DNA of 64,000 nt from Euprymna scolopes. Taxonomy: Eukaryota > Mollusca > Cephalopoda > Sepiida > Sepiolidae. Position numbers and translations under genes: made by a program. The stretch is taken from contig CM044490.1 in assembly GCA_024364805.1 (NCBI GenBank), forward strand, positions 140,859,819 to 140,923,818, read 5' to 3'. The notes beneath the pieces were generated by a model. The model was not told where the DNA came from. It ran no database searches and saw only the letters and a program-made list of their open reading frames with translations. Below are positions 45,768 to 56,984 of the stretch, piece after piece. Position 1 is the stretch's first letter, and the number at the start of each line of letters is the position of its first letter.

Positions 45768-46211
45768 GATTATATGTCTGTCTTTCTGCCTGTCGGTCTC
45801 CATATTTTTAAACTGTCTCCTCTGAAGCTAAAAGTCCCAGAGCAGCGGTAGGGGCCTCGAATGATTGAATTTTATGGACGGTTCTTGTGTAGGTTACTAG
45901 ACGGTGAAAATAGTTTTTAAGGGATCCAAAAGGGGCCAAATTGAAAAATCCTTATACATTTTGTGTATTCATCTTAGTTCATTTTTTAATTAAAATTTTT
46001 AATCAGTTCATATGTGTGTCGCGTAGGTACAGTGGTAACGTCACCAGCTTTGAATGCGACAGTTTTGCTTCCGGTTCTAGCTGATGGACTCAAATACTTA
46101 CTTTTGAAATCACTACAATATAATAATATAAACGAAATCTGGACAAGTTGAAATATCATATGTAAGCGTATTTTACGACCGGGCAGAGCCAGACGCTCCT
46201 CATCTCGCTAG
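45768..46211 (+). mobile_element. Helitron-like element, family H3 (first of a tandem pair)
   Basis: Head with GTCTGTCTTTCTGCCTGTCG and GAATGATTGAATTTTATGGA. tRNA-like module near 46,020-46,085 (TAGGTACAGTGGTAACG and CCGGTTCTAGCTGATG). Tail CGTATTTTACGACCGGGCAG, then CTAG at 46,208-46,211 before T. Non-coding, about 440 bp. Confidence 0.6.
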
Positions 46212-46674
46212 TATAATTTATAAAAATCATGTCTGTCTGTCTGTCTGTCTCCACATTTGCAAACTTATTCTACCGAAACTAAAAGTCGCAGTGCGGCGCT
46301 AGATGTCTCAAACGATTGGATTTTTACGGACCGTGATTTTATGGGCTTTTAAATGGTTAAAGTAGTTTTAAGGTGTCAAAAAGGAGTTAAAATTGAAAAA
46401 AAAAAAGGTATATATTTTGTATATTTATCTTTTTATATATTTTTATTTATATTTCATTTATTTTTAATTAGTTCATATACGTGTCAGGTTGGTACAGTGG
46501 TAACGTCACCAGCTTTGAATGCTACAGTTTTGCTTCGATTTTAGCTGATGGCACGCAAATACTTTTTACTTTTGAATTCACGCCTCTGTAATAATACATA
46601 CAAAATCTGGACAAATTAAAATATATTTAATCGTATTTTACGACCGGGCGAAACCGGTCCCCACCCTCCGCTAG
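46212..46674 (+). mobile_element. Helitron-like element, family H3 (second of a tandem pair)
   Basis: It starts within a few bases of the previous CTAG. Head TTTATAAAAATCATGTCTGT. tRNA-like module near 46,485-46,555 (TTGGTACAGTGGTAACG). Tail TCGTATTTTACGACCGGGCG, then CTAG at 46,671-46,674 before T. The direct junction makes a head-to-tail pair, common for rolling-circle elements. Confidence 0.6.
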
Positions 46675-46679
46675 TATTA

Positions 46680-48136
46680 CAAACGGTTTCAATAATTGAA
46701 AATCAAGATTTCCCATATAACCATGTATTGAATTTCAATAATTGAAAATCAAGAAGCGGATAAATTAATATGTAGACAGACATGTATTGATATGTCCTCG
46801 GTGTCTATTACTTTTCATCATTGATGCTATTTACCAGTGCACTTTTACCGGTCTACTTTTTTTTCTATATTTTCTTTCTGTTGATCTATCCTTTTTTAAA
46901 TGTAAACTTCTCTTGCTTGGTTTCTATTTTTCGCCACTTAACTTTTGATGGATTGCGTGAATAGTCACAATTAGAACATATTCTTGAGGTTGTAAAAACG
47001 AAATCGAACGTACCTTTTATATTTTGTCCTCATGCCTTGTGGCCGTGTCCTCAAATGGTTTTTGTCTCGCCATTCATCGCATCTGGAGCAACAGCTCTCT
47101 CAAGGCATAACAACAGACGCAAGTCATTTCTCTCTTGACAAATGAGTTTTATTCACTCACAATCATCTTCCATGGAAGAAGTTGCGTGATCGTTTCTCGT
47201 CCTTAGAAGGAGGGTAAATGGTTTACATTTTGCTATGGTTTTAGCTGACATTTATTTGTATCTCGTCGTTTCCCCGAGAACTTTGCCAATCCACCTTCTC
47301 GGGGAATCAGAGACATACTTTTTTTTTTATTTGCTCGCTTTGACTCCCCCAATCAGATTCTCCGCCAACTTATATGAATCTCCCAAAATCGCGTTCCACG
47401 AATCGTTCTGTAACGTGGCGATCCACATCACGCCATGCCATCGATTGCTCTGCCTGTGCGATACGTCTCTAATATTGTTATGACACTTTTTTATGAACAA
47501 ATAATCTGTTTGTGCTAATAACTTCTAATCTAACAACTATTCCTAATTCTATATATTACACTAGTCACAACTGCCAGTCTGTGTACGTTAGGTTCATGGG
47601 ACAATTTTATTACCTCTCATTTGTAATTTCCTAAATCCTCGTAAATTTTATGTTTTTTCAAAATGTTATCTTTTTTAATGTTGTAAGAAAAACTTCTACT
47701 TTTTTAAGTGTTTTCTTTTAATCAAAGATGAGCTGAAATTGATTTAGGTCATAGCCAAATTTGTCGTTCTTCCCAGCCAAGAATTCAAAGAAAAATTGAC
47801 AGTGACAGTTTTCGCATACGACCTTCGTTTGTATTAACTGTTCAGTAACTTATTGTTTTTTATGTAAATCACTCCAGATTAGGCGCGACGCTACTTAATA
47901 TAAAGAGCTTCTTTGTTCTTTATGTCTCATCACTGATCCATGTCCAAAAGTCACTTGATAATCAAGGTTAATAAGTGGCAGGTGCCGGTAAGACAAAATT
48001 GTGATCATTTTTAATCGTAGCACTTAAGTGGTGTTTGATAATGACAGCTCAACAAGTACTTGTATTAAAAATCGTTACATACCACCTACTAAAACGTCAT
48101 CCGGATGGGAAAACAGCAATTCTATAATGTTTCTTG

Positions 48137-48168
<32 letters not shown>

Positions 48169-48829
48169 AAGAATGTAAAAACTAAAGAAAATAGGAAGGA
48201 GCTCAATTTGTTATCAAGTTGCCGGAAGTGAATACAACGTTTACCTTTTACTCTCCATATACGTTGCATATGTATTTCAATTTGATTATCGTTATATTTA
48301 ATTTTGTCTCAAAATCTAAGTCCGCCGTGGTGATGTGCCTTCAGATGCCAACTGTCCGGCTTCGTACACGAATATACATAATTATCTATTCTTATTCCAC
48401 GCGAAGGGGATTATGCTGTTTTCTATTTCTTTTTCTGTAACTCTTGAATACGTAATTTCATTTTCTGCTTCGTATAAACACACATAAAGATGGCAGAGAT
48501 TTGCGCAACATTCACAAAGTAAATACGATTTCCGGGCAAATGTCCACATTGAAAAAAAAAAAATGGAAATATATTGTTTGCTTGTGCTGAACAAATATTA
48601 GAACATCTGATTGATTCTTAAGCAAAGAGCATTAGTCGTTTATTCATAAATGCTACAGATTTTTGTGGATTTTCCAGGCATATATATGATTCTGGAAAAG
48701 GGCTTAGTTTCAGAATATAATTAAAAAACGGTTTTAGGTTTGACTGAAATTCCTACAATTACGTCTTTGTGCTGTTATATATAGATTTTAAACAGTTTAT
48801 GGTTATATATGTGTGTGTGTATATGTGTT

Positions 48830-48835
<6 letters not shown>
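46680..48835. other. Long gene-free stretch, nothing recognised
   Basis: A short inverted or duplicated phrase (TTTCAATAATTGAAAATCAA, twice near 46,687 and 46,733) and a poly-A run (48,138-48,162) are the only marked features. Region 47,030-47,480 has higher GC and some longer words but no domain. Confidence 0.45.
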
Positions 48836-48865
<30 letters not shown>

Positions 48866-48985
48866 CATACATACATAAGTATTTTTATATCTATAGACAA
48901 TAGTGTGTTATGCGGGAGATTCGAACCCACGCATGAAGCCATCTTTGACTATTTGCTAAGCCTTACCTCCTGACTTCCAAACAAT
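48836..48985 (-). repeat. tRNA-derived repeat (family C), without hammerhead core
   Basis: On the minus strand an A-box-like GGTAAGGCTTAGCAA (48,954-48,967) and a canonical B box GGGTTCGAATCTC (48,916-48,928). It is followed by ACACACTATTGTC, which resembles the stem III and cleavage part of the family B ribozyme, but CTGANGA and stem II are absent. It ends in a TA/CA microsatellite. Confidence 0.5.
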
Positions 48986-49206
48986 TGACACGAAAATAAA
49001 TTACTAATAAATGCTCAGTTCGGGCGCAAACATTTGACAATCCAGAGTGTTAAAATGGCGGAATTCGTGAATGCTGCATAAACACTAGTTGACTGTCTCT
49101 TAGATTATACTTCTAATAAAGTGTCCATCCATGAGTATTCTGATAGTGGCTTCACAATTATAATTTTTTTATATTGATTATACATACATATATATATATA
49201 TAATTA

Positions 49207-49924
49207 CCGGCAAAAGTACCCGTCGTTGACTGGGTTCAAAAACAGCCTACAGGAAATGGACTCTGATTTATGAAAGTATGATAGGTTATGAAAAGGAAAG
49301 GGTGTAAATTTGGGTTGAATTCGGGGGTATCAAAACCAAAGCAAAATATGATGAAAGTAAAAATAAAATAGATAAACCCCATAATTTATTATACCATACC
49401 TGTTCACACTGAAACACTTATCACAATATTCTGTGGATCTATATAAAAAAAACTTGTTAACCTTTGCGACATATTTCCATTCTATGTAGGTCATGTGCGA
49501 ACGAACACCCCATAATTTTATTAAACCATATTTCTTCAAACTGAAACATAATTATCAAAGTATACTTACGCAGATAGATATGAAAAGTCTTTAAAGTTTG
49601 TGCCTATTTCCATTCTATGGAGGCCAGGCGCTAACGCAGACCCCACAATTTTATTATACCATCACTATTTAAGTTAAAACATACTTAAAGTATTCTTATG
49701 TATATCTATATCAATTTTTTTTTAATTTTTTTTATTTCCATACTTTGTGGACCAGGCGCTTACGCAGACCCCACAATTTTAATGAAGCACCGTTCTGCCA
49801 GATCAAATATACCCATTCCTGTGTCTGGATAGATCTATCATATGTAATCAGTTTTTTAAAATAGTCAACCATATAGGAGCCTATTGGTGACCAGACACAC
49901 AGACATTCAGCTTTATATTATAGA
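49207..49924 (-). mobile_element. Helitron-like element, family H2 (copy 3)
   Basis: Over 80 percent similar by eye to 2,357-3,092 in the same orientation, including CAGCCTACAGGAAATGGACT and the CATTCTATGGAGGCCAGG repeats. The tail has CCGG where the other copies have CTAG. Head as in copy 1 (TCTATAATATAAAGCTGAAT). Confidence 0.6.
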
Positions 49925-49929
49925 TGTAT

Positions 49930-50425
49930 TTTATTTGCTGACTGAGTTGTCAAACGGACGATCATCAAATATTTCTCTTTGAGAACAATTTGTGGTGTTC
50001 TCTGGACTCGAAGTAACAACAAGTCTTCCCAAAGTACTCTCCACCTATTTCGGCAAAATTTTGCAGATGAATTTGCGTCATCGTAAGAGCCGCTTACCAT
50101 TGATTGCTCTTTGTCAGTGACCATTTGTCTTCACTGGAATTTGGATAGCAATAAACCACTCCAAAGTCCCAGTTCATTTTGCACTCATCCAGCGGAGGTC
50201 AAGCTAGTGCTTTCTCCCCTCAGTCTTTTCATCCTTCTTGGCCCTTATTTGCTGTGGCACCACTTATTGGGGACGCACGAAAAAAATATATCAAGGAGGT
50301 TTCATTTTTCATGATTCCATATGATTTTCGTTAATGTTTCACATTTATAGTAGTTTTAGTATGTCAGATTTATGCCTGTAGCTCATGCGTTTTAGTTTCC
50401 GCATTCAGGGATTTCCCTTAATATT
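49930..50425. other. Compositionally more complex stretch, no assignment
   Basis: A minus-strand frame of 68 codons (49,918-50,124) and a plus-strand frame (50,111-50,314) overlap here. Base composition is closer to coding than its surroundings, but I recognise no domain. It may be part of the LINE relic that follows. Confidence 0.35.
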
Positions 50426-50429
50426 TAAG

Positions 50430-50800
50430 CCATTTTTATTATTGGTATACGTTGAATCTTCACACCACCCCTCTAATTCCAATCTCTCCCATTCCTTTTT
50501 CAAAGTTTTTCAGTTTTGTTCCTAATGCACCTACTATTAGTACTGTTACTTGACTTTCTTCATCTTCCATATCCCTTTCATCTTATCGGTCAGTTCCGTG
50601 TTTTGCTTCGCTTCTCTGCTCCTTGCTCTGTGGTCTCCTGGAACGGCAAAGTCTATAATCTGACAAGACTAACTTGTTAACTATTATGCCATCTGGTCTC
50701 TTGCTGTAATAGGTTTATCCGTTTGTATGTTCATGTCCCATAAAATTTTGTGACTTTCATTTTCAAGTACTGCTGTCGGTTTCTAATTCTTTTTTTTTTT
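50430..50800 (-). pseudogene. LINE endonuclease-type C-terminus relic (R2/R4-like)
   Basis: The minus-strand frame gives WDMNIQTDKPITARD, then CQIIDFAVPGDHR and KGIWKMKKVK, with VTVLIVGALGTKLKNFEKGM in another frame. The pattern W.F.IQTD..I.ARRPD....., ..C.I.DFAVPGD.R and V.V.IGALGT is, as I recall it, the restriction-like endonuclease end of R2/R4/NeSL-type LINEs. The family call is less certain than the LINE call. Frames are broken and the reverse transcriptase is missing. Confidence 0.6.
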
Positions 50801-51210
50801 TTTTTGCGTCATTAACATAGTCCCCTATAAAAAGCAGCCCTCTTCCGCCGTCTTTCTTTTTTTACATGGAGTCGCTCAGTGTCATCCGATTGGTGTAATG
50901 CATTTTTATATAATATTGAGTTTCCTGGTTTTTGGGGTTTTTTTTTTTTGGTCGAGATACCTCAGTTCTTTCGTCTAGCTATGAACGGTTCAGAGTATAT
51001 TACAAATGATACTGTACATGTTTTTATACCTTTAATTAGTTTTCTATTATTATCATCATCATTCCATTAACTTAGTGTTGTGATATTGTACAGTTCCCCC
51101 CCCCGTCGGGAGCGGGCTCTTACACCAAAGCTAGTAAGTAATGTCAAAGAGTCAATTAGATAGAAAGCACCTGGCGTAGGACTTTTGCTGAGCCAAGCAG
51201 AACTGACTTC

Positions 51211-51730
51211 TGGAGTACGCCGTTGTCCGGTCGTAAAATACGCGTAAGTATATCTTAACTTATGCATATTTCGTATTTATTTTTAAAGAGCCAATTCTCT
51301 ATCCAGATATATTGATATTGTACCCGATATATCAGTGATTTCAAAAATAAAAACACACACACACACACATATATATATATACATATATATATATATAATT
51401 TAGGTGGCATTAGCTCCACTCGAAATAAAAATATTTGGCTCTCATGCCTTAGTCGTTATCATTTGAGCTATCTCCTAGAGGATAGGAAACTAAATCGACT
51501 TTAACACACAAACGTATATTTCATTCGACTTACGCCTGTCAAGTTCCATTTTTTTTTTTTTTCAATGTTAACCAGCTATTTTTATCAGCTAATAAAAACG
51601 ATAAGAGGACAGTCCACAAAGAATGTAATCATTTGACCCGCCTGGTGCCGCTCTGCGACCTTGACTTTTCTAAAGCGATGTCCTTTGAAAAATCGGGACA
51701 GGCAGAAATAATGAGTTTTATGAATTAGAT
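51211..51730 (-). mobile_element. Helitron-like element, family H3 (fourth copy)
   Basis: On the minus strand: head with CTGCCTGTCCCGATTTTTCA and a GTCGCAGAGCGGC phrase, a tRNA-like module (GAGATAGCTCAAATGATAAC), then a CA/TA microsatellite and the tail GCGTATTTTACGACCGGACA. The CTAG end is not clear. Confidence 0.45.
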
Positions 51731-51789
51731 TTAAAACTAATATGTATTATAACTTAGAATCGCCTGTATCCATGTTTTTTGTCGGTAAT

Positions 51790-52158
51790 TTTTCAGATTG
51801 GGTCCACCTCCACAATTTTCTTTTAAATGACGACTTCTGTGGGTTTTCGACTATGCTGAATACGAAAATTGCATTGAAATTTTGCAAAAATAAGTAGTTA
51901 TCGAGATATAAAAAGTTGTATTGTGCATCGTATTCTTTGGTGGCCATCTTTTTTATGCGCATCCACGTGACTGACACAGCACGCGCGTAAAAAAGATGGC
52001 CGCTAAAGAATACAATGCATAGTACAACTTTTTATATCTTGATAACTACTTATTTCTGCAAAATTTACATTGCGATTTTCGTATTCAGCATAGTCGAAAA
52101 CTTTTAAAAGTCGCCATTTAAAAGAAAATTGTGGAGGTGGACCTAATCTAAAAAATTT
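51790..52158. mobile_element. Fold-back (palindromic) element, arms of about 170 bp
   Basis: Left arm 51,790-51,960 and right arm 51,984-52,158 are inverted copies with only scattered differences and a 23-base spacer. Both arms include AAAAGATGGCC, AACTACTTAT and GTGGAGGTGGAC. It could form a very long hairpin as DNA or RNA. No coding region. Probably a snap-back MITE; target duplication not found. Confidence 0.8.
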
Positions 52159-52164
52159 TTTTTT

Positions 52165-52559
52165 AATAGCATTTTGTCTTTTTGTAATTATCTTGATTTG
52201 AAATGTAACAACTTTGCGCTTTATCCGATTTTGATTGCTGCTACATTGAGATAAAGTTTCCTGACATATGCAAGATATTTAAATGGTGAAACTGTAGCCG
52301 TACCTTAGCTATTCACCCTAAAATAAAAATGAGATTCTGTTTCAAGGTTATAAGTTATTGATAAGAAACGAGTTAAAATTGCTGCTTTATTTCTATTTAT
52401 TTGAATACCGCCCCCCTCCCCGCCCCAAATGTAAACACGGACTTTTTTGTGAAATGTTAAACGGTACTCTGTTCGACAACTGTCGGTTGGGTTTCTTATG
52501 GAAAAACGGTTAATTAAACTTAAGTTATACAAGTTCTATAATTGAATACTCTCCCCCAC

Positions 52560-52616
<57 letters not shown>

Positions 52617-53125
52617 AAAACAAAACTGTTACTGTAAACCGCTCGACATCATTATTTTTACTATTAAATGAGGTGAAGAATACCTTTTGTGAAAAGTATT
52701 TCTTGTTATTTAAAATGTCCGCTATGTATTCATGCGCCTTGTGAAATGCCACGTGATTACGCGCGTGTGCGCTCGCGAACCTACATTTCAGTAAGAAACT
52801 TGTGCGTAGCCTAACCGAAGGCAGCGAAATGGCGAAAATAGTCCAGGGGTTAATACCACGCAAGCAGTAAATTTGCGACGGAAACGGTTATTTTTATGCA
52901 CACCGAAATCTACAAAACTATTTTCTATACGAACGTGAGACAAGCTTTATATTAAAATTAAAATCAAAAATTAAAATTTTACCCAGTTTTCTGGATATTT
53001 AGTCTATATTTCCAATAAATTACTGAATTAATTTTAGTGGCCGTCGCCATCCGTAATATGGAGAGTACTTTAGTCCAGGAAACAACATAGCCACCAGGGA
53101 AAACAGAATTCCATTGGAAAAAAAA
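52165..53125. other. Gene-free stretch with a poly-A run
   Basis: A pure A run of about 50 bp at 52,566-52,615 (after CCCCTC) is the main feature. No gene or repeat ends found. Confidence 0.5.
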
Positions 53126-53129
53126 GGCC

Positions 53130-53235
53130 TTCATATCCAGAAAAGTGTATCCCGAATTTGAATATTCGTTTTTAGCATACTTGAAAACGTATAAAAGTCG
53201 ATTTAACGCAAACTATCGAGTTGCAGTCAAAATAA
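53130..53235 (+). repeat. Single arm related to the fold-back element at 54.3-54.7 kb
   Basis: Shares the order TATCCAGAAAA, TTCGTTTTTAGCA, AAAAGTCGATTTAA and GAGTTGCAGTCAAA with the right arm at 54,583-54,682. No facing arm could be identified with confidence. Confidence 0.55.
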
Positions 53236-53239
53236 AATA

Positions 53240-54315
53240 CCGATAACTTCGATGAAAACTGTTACTTCTGTTTACAGAACGTGTTGAAACACCAGAAAGC
53301 TATTCTTAACATAGGAGAGGAGTATCTTTTAGACATTCGGTACTTTAAGTTATAAGAAACTGTTACTTACTTTCATAGCCTCTAGTTTGGGGAGACAGAT
53401 GCAAAAGCGCCTTCTCCTTTGTGATTCTGTTTTTTTATTTTATTTATTTTTTTTTTTTTTTAATATCAATAGTAAGTAATTATGTGACCTTGGATTATAT
53501 TATAAAATGGTTTATTTTTTCACAAGCTTTTCCTTTTGCACTGGTTCCTACCGTCACGGTAGTTATTCTTTTCTAACAATTTGATTTGTGGCATTGACTA
53601 ACATTTACGGAACTTCAAGGACTAATACCTTCGTAGCAACAAACGCCAATCTGTTGCAAGAGATATCCGAATAAAGGTTAGACGATTTTTCTTTCTCTCT
53701 CTCTCTCTGCCAGTTGCCATTGATGTGTCTAGAATTATTCCGTGAATTTAGAGCTAAACTCTTTGATTGTACTTTTTGTAGCGGCCTTGCAAAGATTCGC
53801 TACAAAGTTAACAAATATACCGTTAAATCTTAACGATATTGTCTGCTGCTGTGATTTCATTGGCTATATGTTTCGGCACTTTCCGGCGGTTTACGTAACC
53901 TGCTTAGAATATGTATAGGATAACGCGATCCGTATTCTGTATTAGTGTTAAGAATACATCCCAGTTTTAATATTTCACCGTGTTATTTGCCTTTAATATA
54001 AATTATATTGTGATTTTAGGCTATAACAAATAAAGACGAAACACGGTGATAAAAACCAAAGAAAAATTAAGATTCCGGTTTTAAAGTGTAGGGGATCGCA
54101 AATTAAACTTGAAATTATCACTTACGTTTGGATCACCGCATGTTAATGGAAAGTTCTTAATAACGATACGTCTCCCAGCAGTGGGTGATCATAACATCCT
54201 GATGGCCTTGAAGAACTGATCATTTTACATTAAATCAATATGACGGTGATCTAGCTATTTTAAAGTCATTGCGAAGAAACAAGATGGCCGCCTTATTGAG
54301 TTTGGGGGTGTTTTT
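53240..54315. other. Gene-free stretch, nothing recognised
   Basis: A small inverted pair, TTTCACCGTGTT near 53,975 and AACACGGTGATA near 54,040, and a TC run near 53,695 are seen. No gene. Confidence 0.5.
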
Positions 54316-54318
54316 TTT

Positions 54319-54682
54319 TAACTGCAACTCCACATTATTAAATTGACGATTTTTTAAGATTTTCGGATATGCTAAAAACGAATATCCCATTTAAATTTGA
54401 AACACAAGTAGTTTTCTTGGCATTAAGACTTTTATCCAATGTAATCCTATGTTTTTACTGGTGGGCATGCCTCTCCCCAACCAAGCAAGTAGTAATGCGC
54501 ATGTGGGTTACAAAACGCCCCCTTCCCATGTTAGGAATGCCGACAGCCGCTGAAATTCAATAGGTAATACTGAAAAAAAAATGTCTTAATATCCAGAAAA
54601 CCATTTAAATGCGATATTTGTTTCTAGCAGACCTAAAACCTACAAAAGTCAATTTAAAGGTGATTGTTGAGCTGCAGTTAAA
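54319..54682. mobile_element. Fold-back element, arms of about 105 bp
   Basis: Left arm 54,319-54,430 is the inverted copy of 54,583-54,682: ACTGCAACTC, AATTGACG.TTTTT, GGATATGCTAAAAACGAATA, TTTTCTTGGCATTAAGAC against their complements. The spacer is about 150 bp. A third, direct copy of the right arm is at 53,130-53,235. Confidence 0.65.
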
Positions 54683-54859
54683 GTAAAATGTTACCAAATT
54701 ATCCAGAGGACTCCTTTTGGTTATAATTGTTTTCAATTTGGAGCGTTTGCTAGCGTTTATTCCTTAAAAAAAAAAAAAAAAAAAAAAAAGTTTTCGTTCG
54801 ATATCTTCAGGTTTACAGAACTTTCTCACAATGTCGTATTCTGCATAAAGACTCGAAGT

Positions 54860-55360
54860 TGGTATTCGTCCAGAATACGGACCGTGCCGAGATAACATTT
54901 AAAAGGTCATTCTTAATATGCGAGGAAGCATTTGAAATATGGGTACACATGCTACTTATTGATCCGTGCTGAAATAATGTTATTTAAAAAGCCATTCTTA
55001 ACATTAGAATGGGAAGGTGTTTTGTACCTATTCTGTACTTTAATCTTACAATTGAAAAAACATACCATAAAACTTTAATTAAACTTTGAAATACGATTTA
55101 AAAAACAGTGCGGGTCAGTAAGTGCATTAGCACCGAAATATAACATAGTTACACCTAACAATTTAATAAACTAATACAAACTAAATTTAACTTGAAAATG
55201 CTATTTTTTTTTTAAATAGCACTGTCCGTATTCTGCATAAATACCAAAGTGCAAACCTGTACATTTCTCATTTTATTTTTCATATAGGATAAGGTAATTA
55301 TATCGTGCTGAAATATATTTAAAAAGCTCTTAACATCGGGGTGGTGTTTGTTTGTTTGTT
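54860..55360 (+). repeat. Dispersed repeat R: three partial copies in tandem
   Basis: Blocks near 54,870-54,945, 54,950-55,170 and 55,205-55,360 share GTGCTGAAATAATGTTATTT, AAAAAGC.ATTCTTAACAT and CCTATTCTGTACTTTAA. Further copies lie at 60,252-60,440 and 60,676-60,830. Some copies start with GGTACTC.TGCA, like the Merlin terminus, so R may be a relative of a Merlin MITE. Confidence 0.55.
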
Positions 55361-55626
55361 TGTTTTTTAGCTATTATATGCTTTCACTTCAAAATTTAAT
55401 TAAAAACGGATATTTCAGAGAAGCTAACAAATGATTACGCGAAATAATTAAATATACAATAAATGTTACGCAGATAAAATTTACTTTATACCAGCCTAGT
55501 TCATTTGTTTGTTTTTAATGTTTGATTCCAAAAATTCAGTTGTTACGAGCGAATTTAGACATCATGGCGGCATTGTTAGATAGGAAGCTTCGTAATTGTA
55601 TTTTTGAGATCAGGTGTTTTCATTTA

Positions 55627-56389
55627 TTGAGATCGTCGGACTTACTTCCTCGTCGTGGTTGTTATAGTCACAACGTTTCGGCAGTTCCCCAGTTCGATAC
55701 AAAACACCGGGTTTGTATTACTGTACACAGATTCGAAAAAATTGTCAAAAAACAAATATATAACAAATAAATGTTATCAAAGGCAAGAGAAGTTACTTTT
55801 TTACCAAACAGGATACATTTTTTTGTTTTTATTCAATGTAACATGTTTATTCGGCTCGAAAAACATGCAGTGTTTACCGATGTATTGGAAAATTCAAAAT
55901 GGTGCCCGACACTCTTTAACATGGTAAGTTTGGGAAAAGGTGTTATAAATAATAAACTAGACAAAATACTATTAAAAAAAAAACACCGAATATATGTCAA
56001 CTTATGTCACGGTAACATTGAGCGAATTTCTAACAGTATTTTGTCTAGATTATTATTTATAACATCTTTTCCTGAACTTACCGTGTTAAAGAGAGAGTCG
56101 GGCGCCATCTTGAATTTTCCAATACATCGGTAAACACTGTATGCTTTTCGAACTGAATAAACATGTTACGTTGAATAAAAACACGAAAAATATATCCAGT
56201 TAGGTAGAAAAGTAACTTATCTTGCCTTTGATAACATTTATTTGTTATATATTTGTTTTTTGACAACTTTTTCGAATCTATGTGTACAGTAATACAAACC
56301 CCAAAACACCTGATGAAGGCCGGAGGGCAAAACGGCCGAAACGTTGTGACTATAACCAAGATGAGGAAGTCAGTCCGACAATCTCAAAT
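55627..56389. mobile_element. Large palindromic element, arms of about 350 bp, with hammerhead-like motif
   Basis: Left arm 55,627-55,974 and right arm 56,031-56,389 are inverted copies, roughly 90 percent identical by eye, around a 56-base centre. Shared phrases include AAACAAATATATAACAAATA, ATGTTATCAAAGGCAAGA and TACATCGGTAAACACTG-type words. The right arm carries CTGATGA-A-GGCCG, loop, CGGCC-GAAACGTT (56,310-56,342); in the left arm this stem-loop is degenerate. Overlapping small frames on both strands are by-products of the palindrome. Confidence 0.8.
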
Positions 56390-56512
56390 AGGAAGCTTCG
56401 TTTTGAAATTAGGTTGTAGATTTTCTTTTTCGCATCTCAGAAACCTGTGCATTTTTTTTTTTTTTTTTGTGAATTTTGGCACTTGTGCAGTTTAACATTC
56501 CAAACAAATACT

Positions 56513-56981
56513 GTGTTTGGGCTTCAGAGAAATAGAAATTTTGACTTTCAAAACGAGGCTTCCTTTCCCACAAGAATATGTCGCAATATTGTTTGTGGGG
56601 GAAAACTATTCTGAGGGTAAACGAGATTACGAAGTGATTGCGTAAGCTCCGAGGAGTTGCAAAGGATGCCCTATGCGACTCCCTATTGGGGTCGAGTAAC
56701 AACGGTTATTCCAACCATCGCCAGTACTTCATAAACACAACTTGTCACTAGTCAGAGATACGTTTCTTTTATAACAAAAGATTCGTGCCTCCCACTACTC
56801 CTCCCATCTATATAAGACTTCCTCTTAAACATTCAGATTGGAATTCCGCCCTCGAGGCCGGCGCTACCACGTAAGCAATCCCCCCTCCCCCCCTCACGGT
56901 TTGGGCTTTAGGGAAATTGAAACTGCGACTTTCAAAACGAGGCTTCCTTTCCCACAAGAATATGTCGCAATATTGTTTCAA
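56513..56981. repeat. Direct repeat pair of about 80 bp, 387 bp apart
   Basis: TTTCAAAACGAGGCTTCCTT and CCCACAAGAATATGTCGCAA occur at 56,513-56,598 and again at 56,900-56,981. The region between them has moderate GC and no gene. It might be a deleted element with repeats at its ends, but the terminal sequences do not show TG...CA. Confidence 0.6.
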
Positions 56982-56984
56982 ATT

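Noticed and set aside
55522-56359. Several overlapping frames of 80-120 codons on both strands.
   Set aside because: They are mirror images produced by the palindromic element and encode no known domain.
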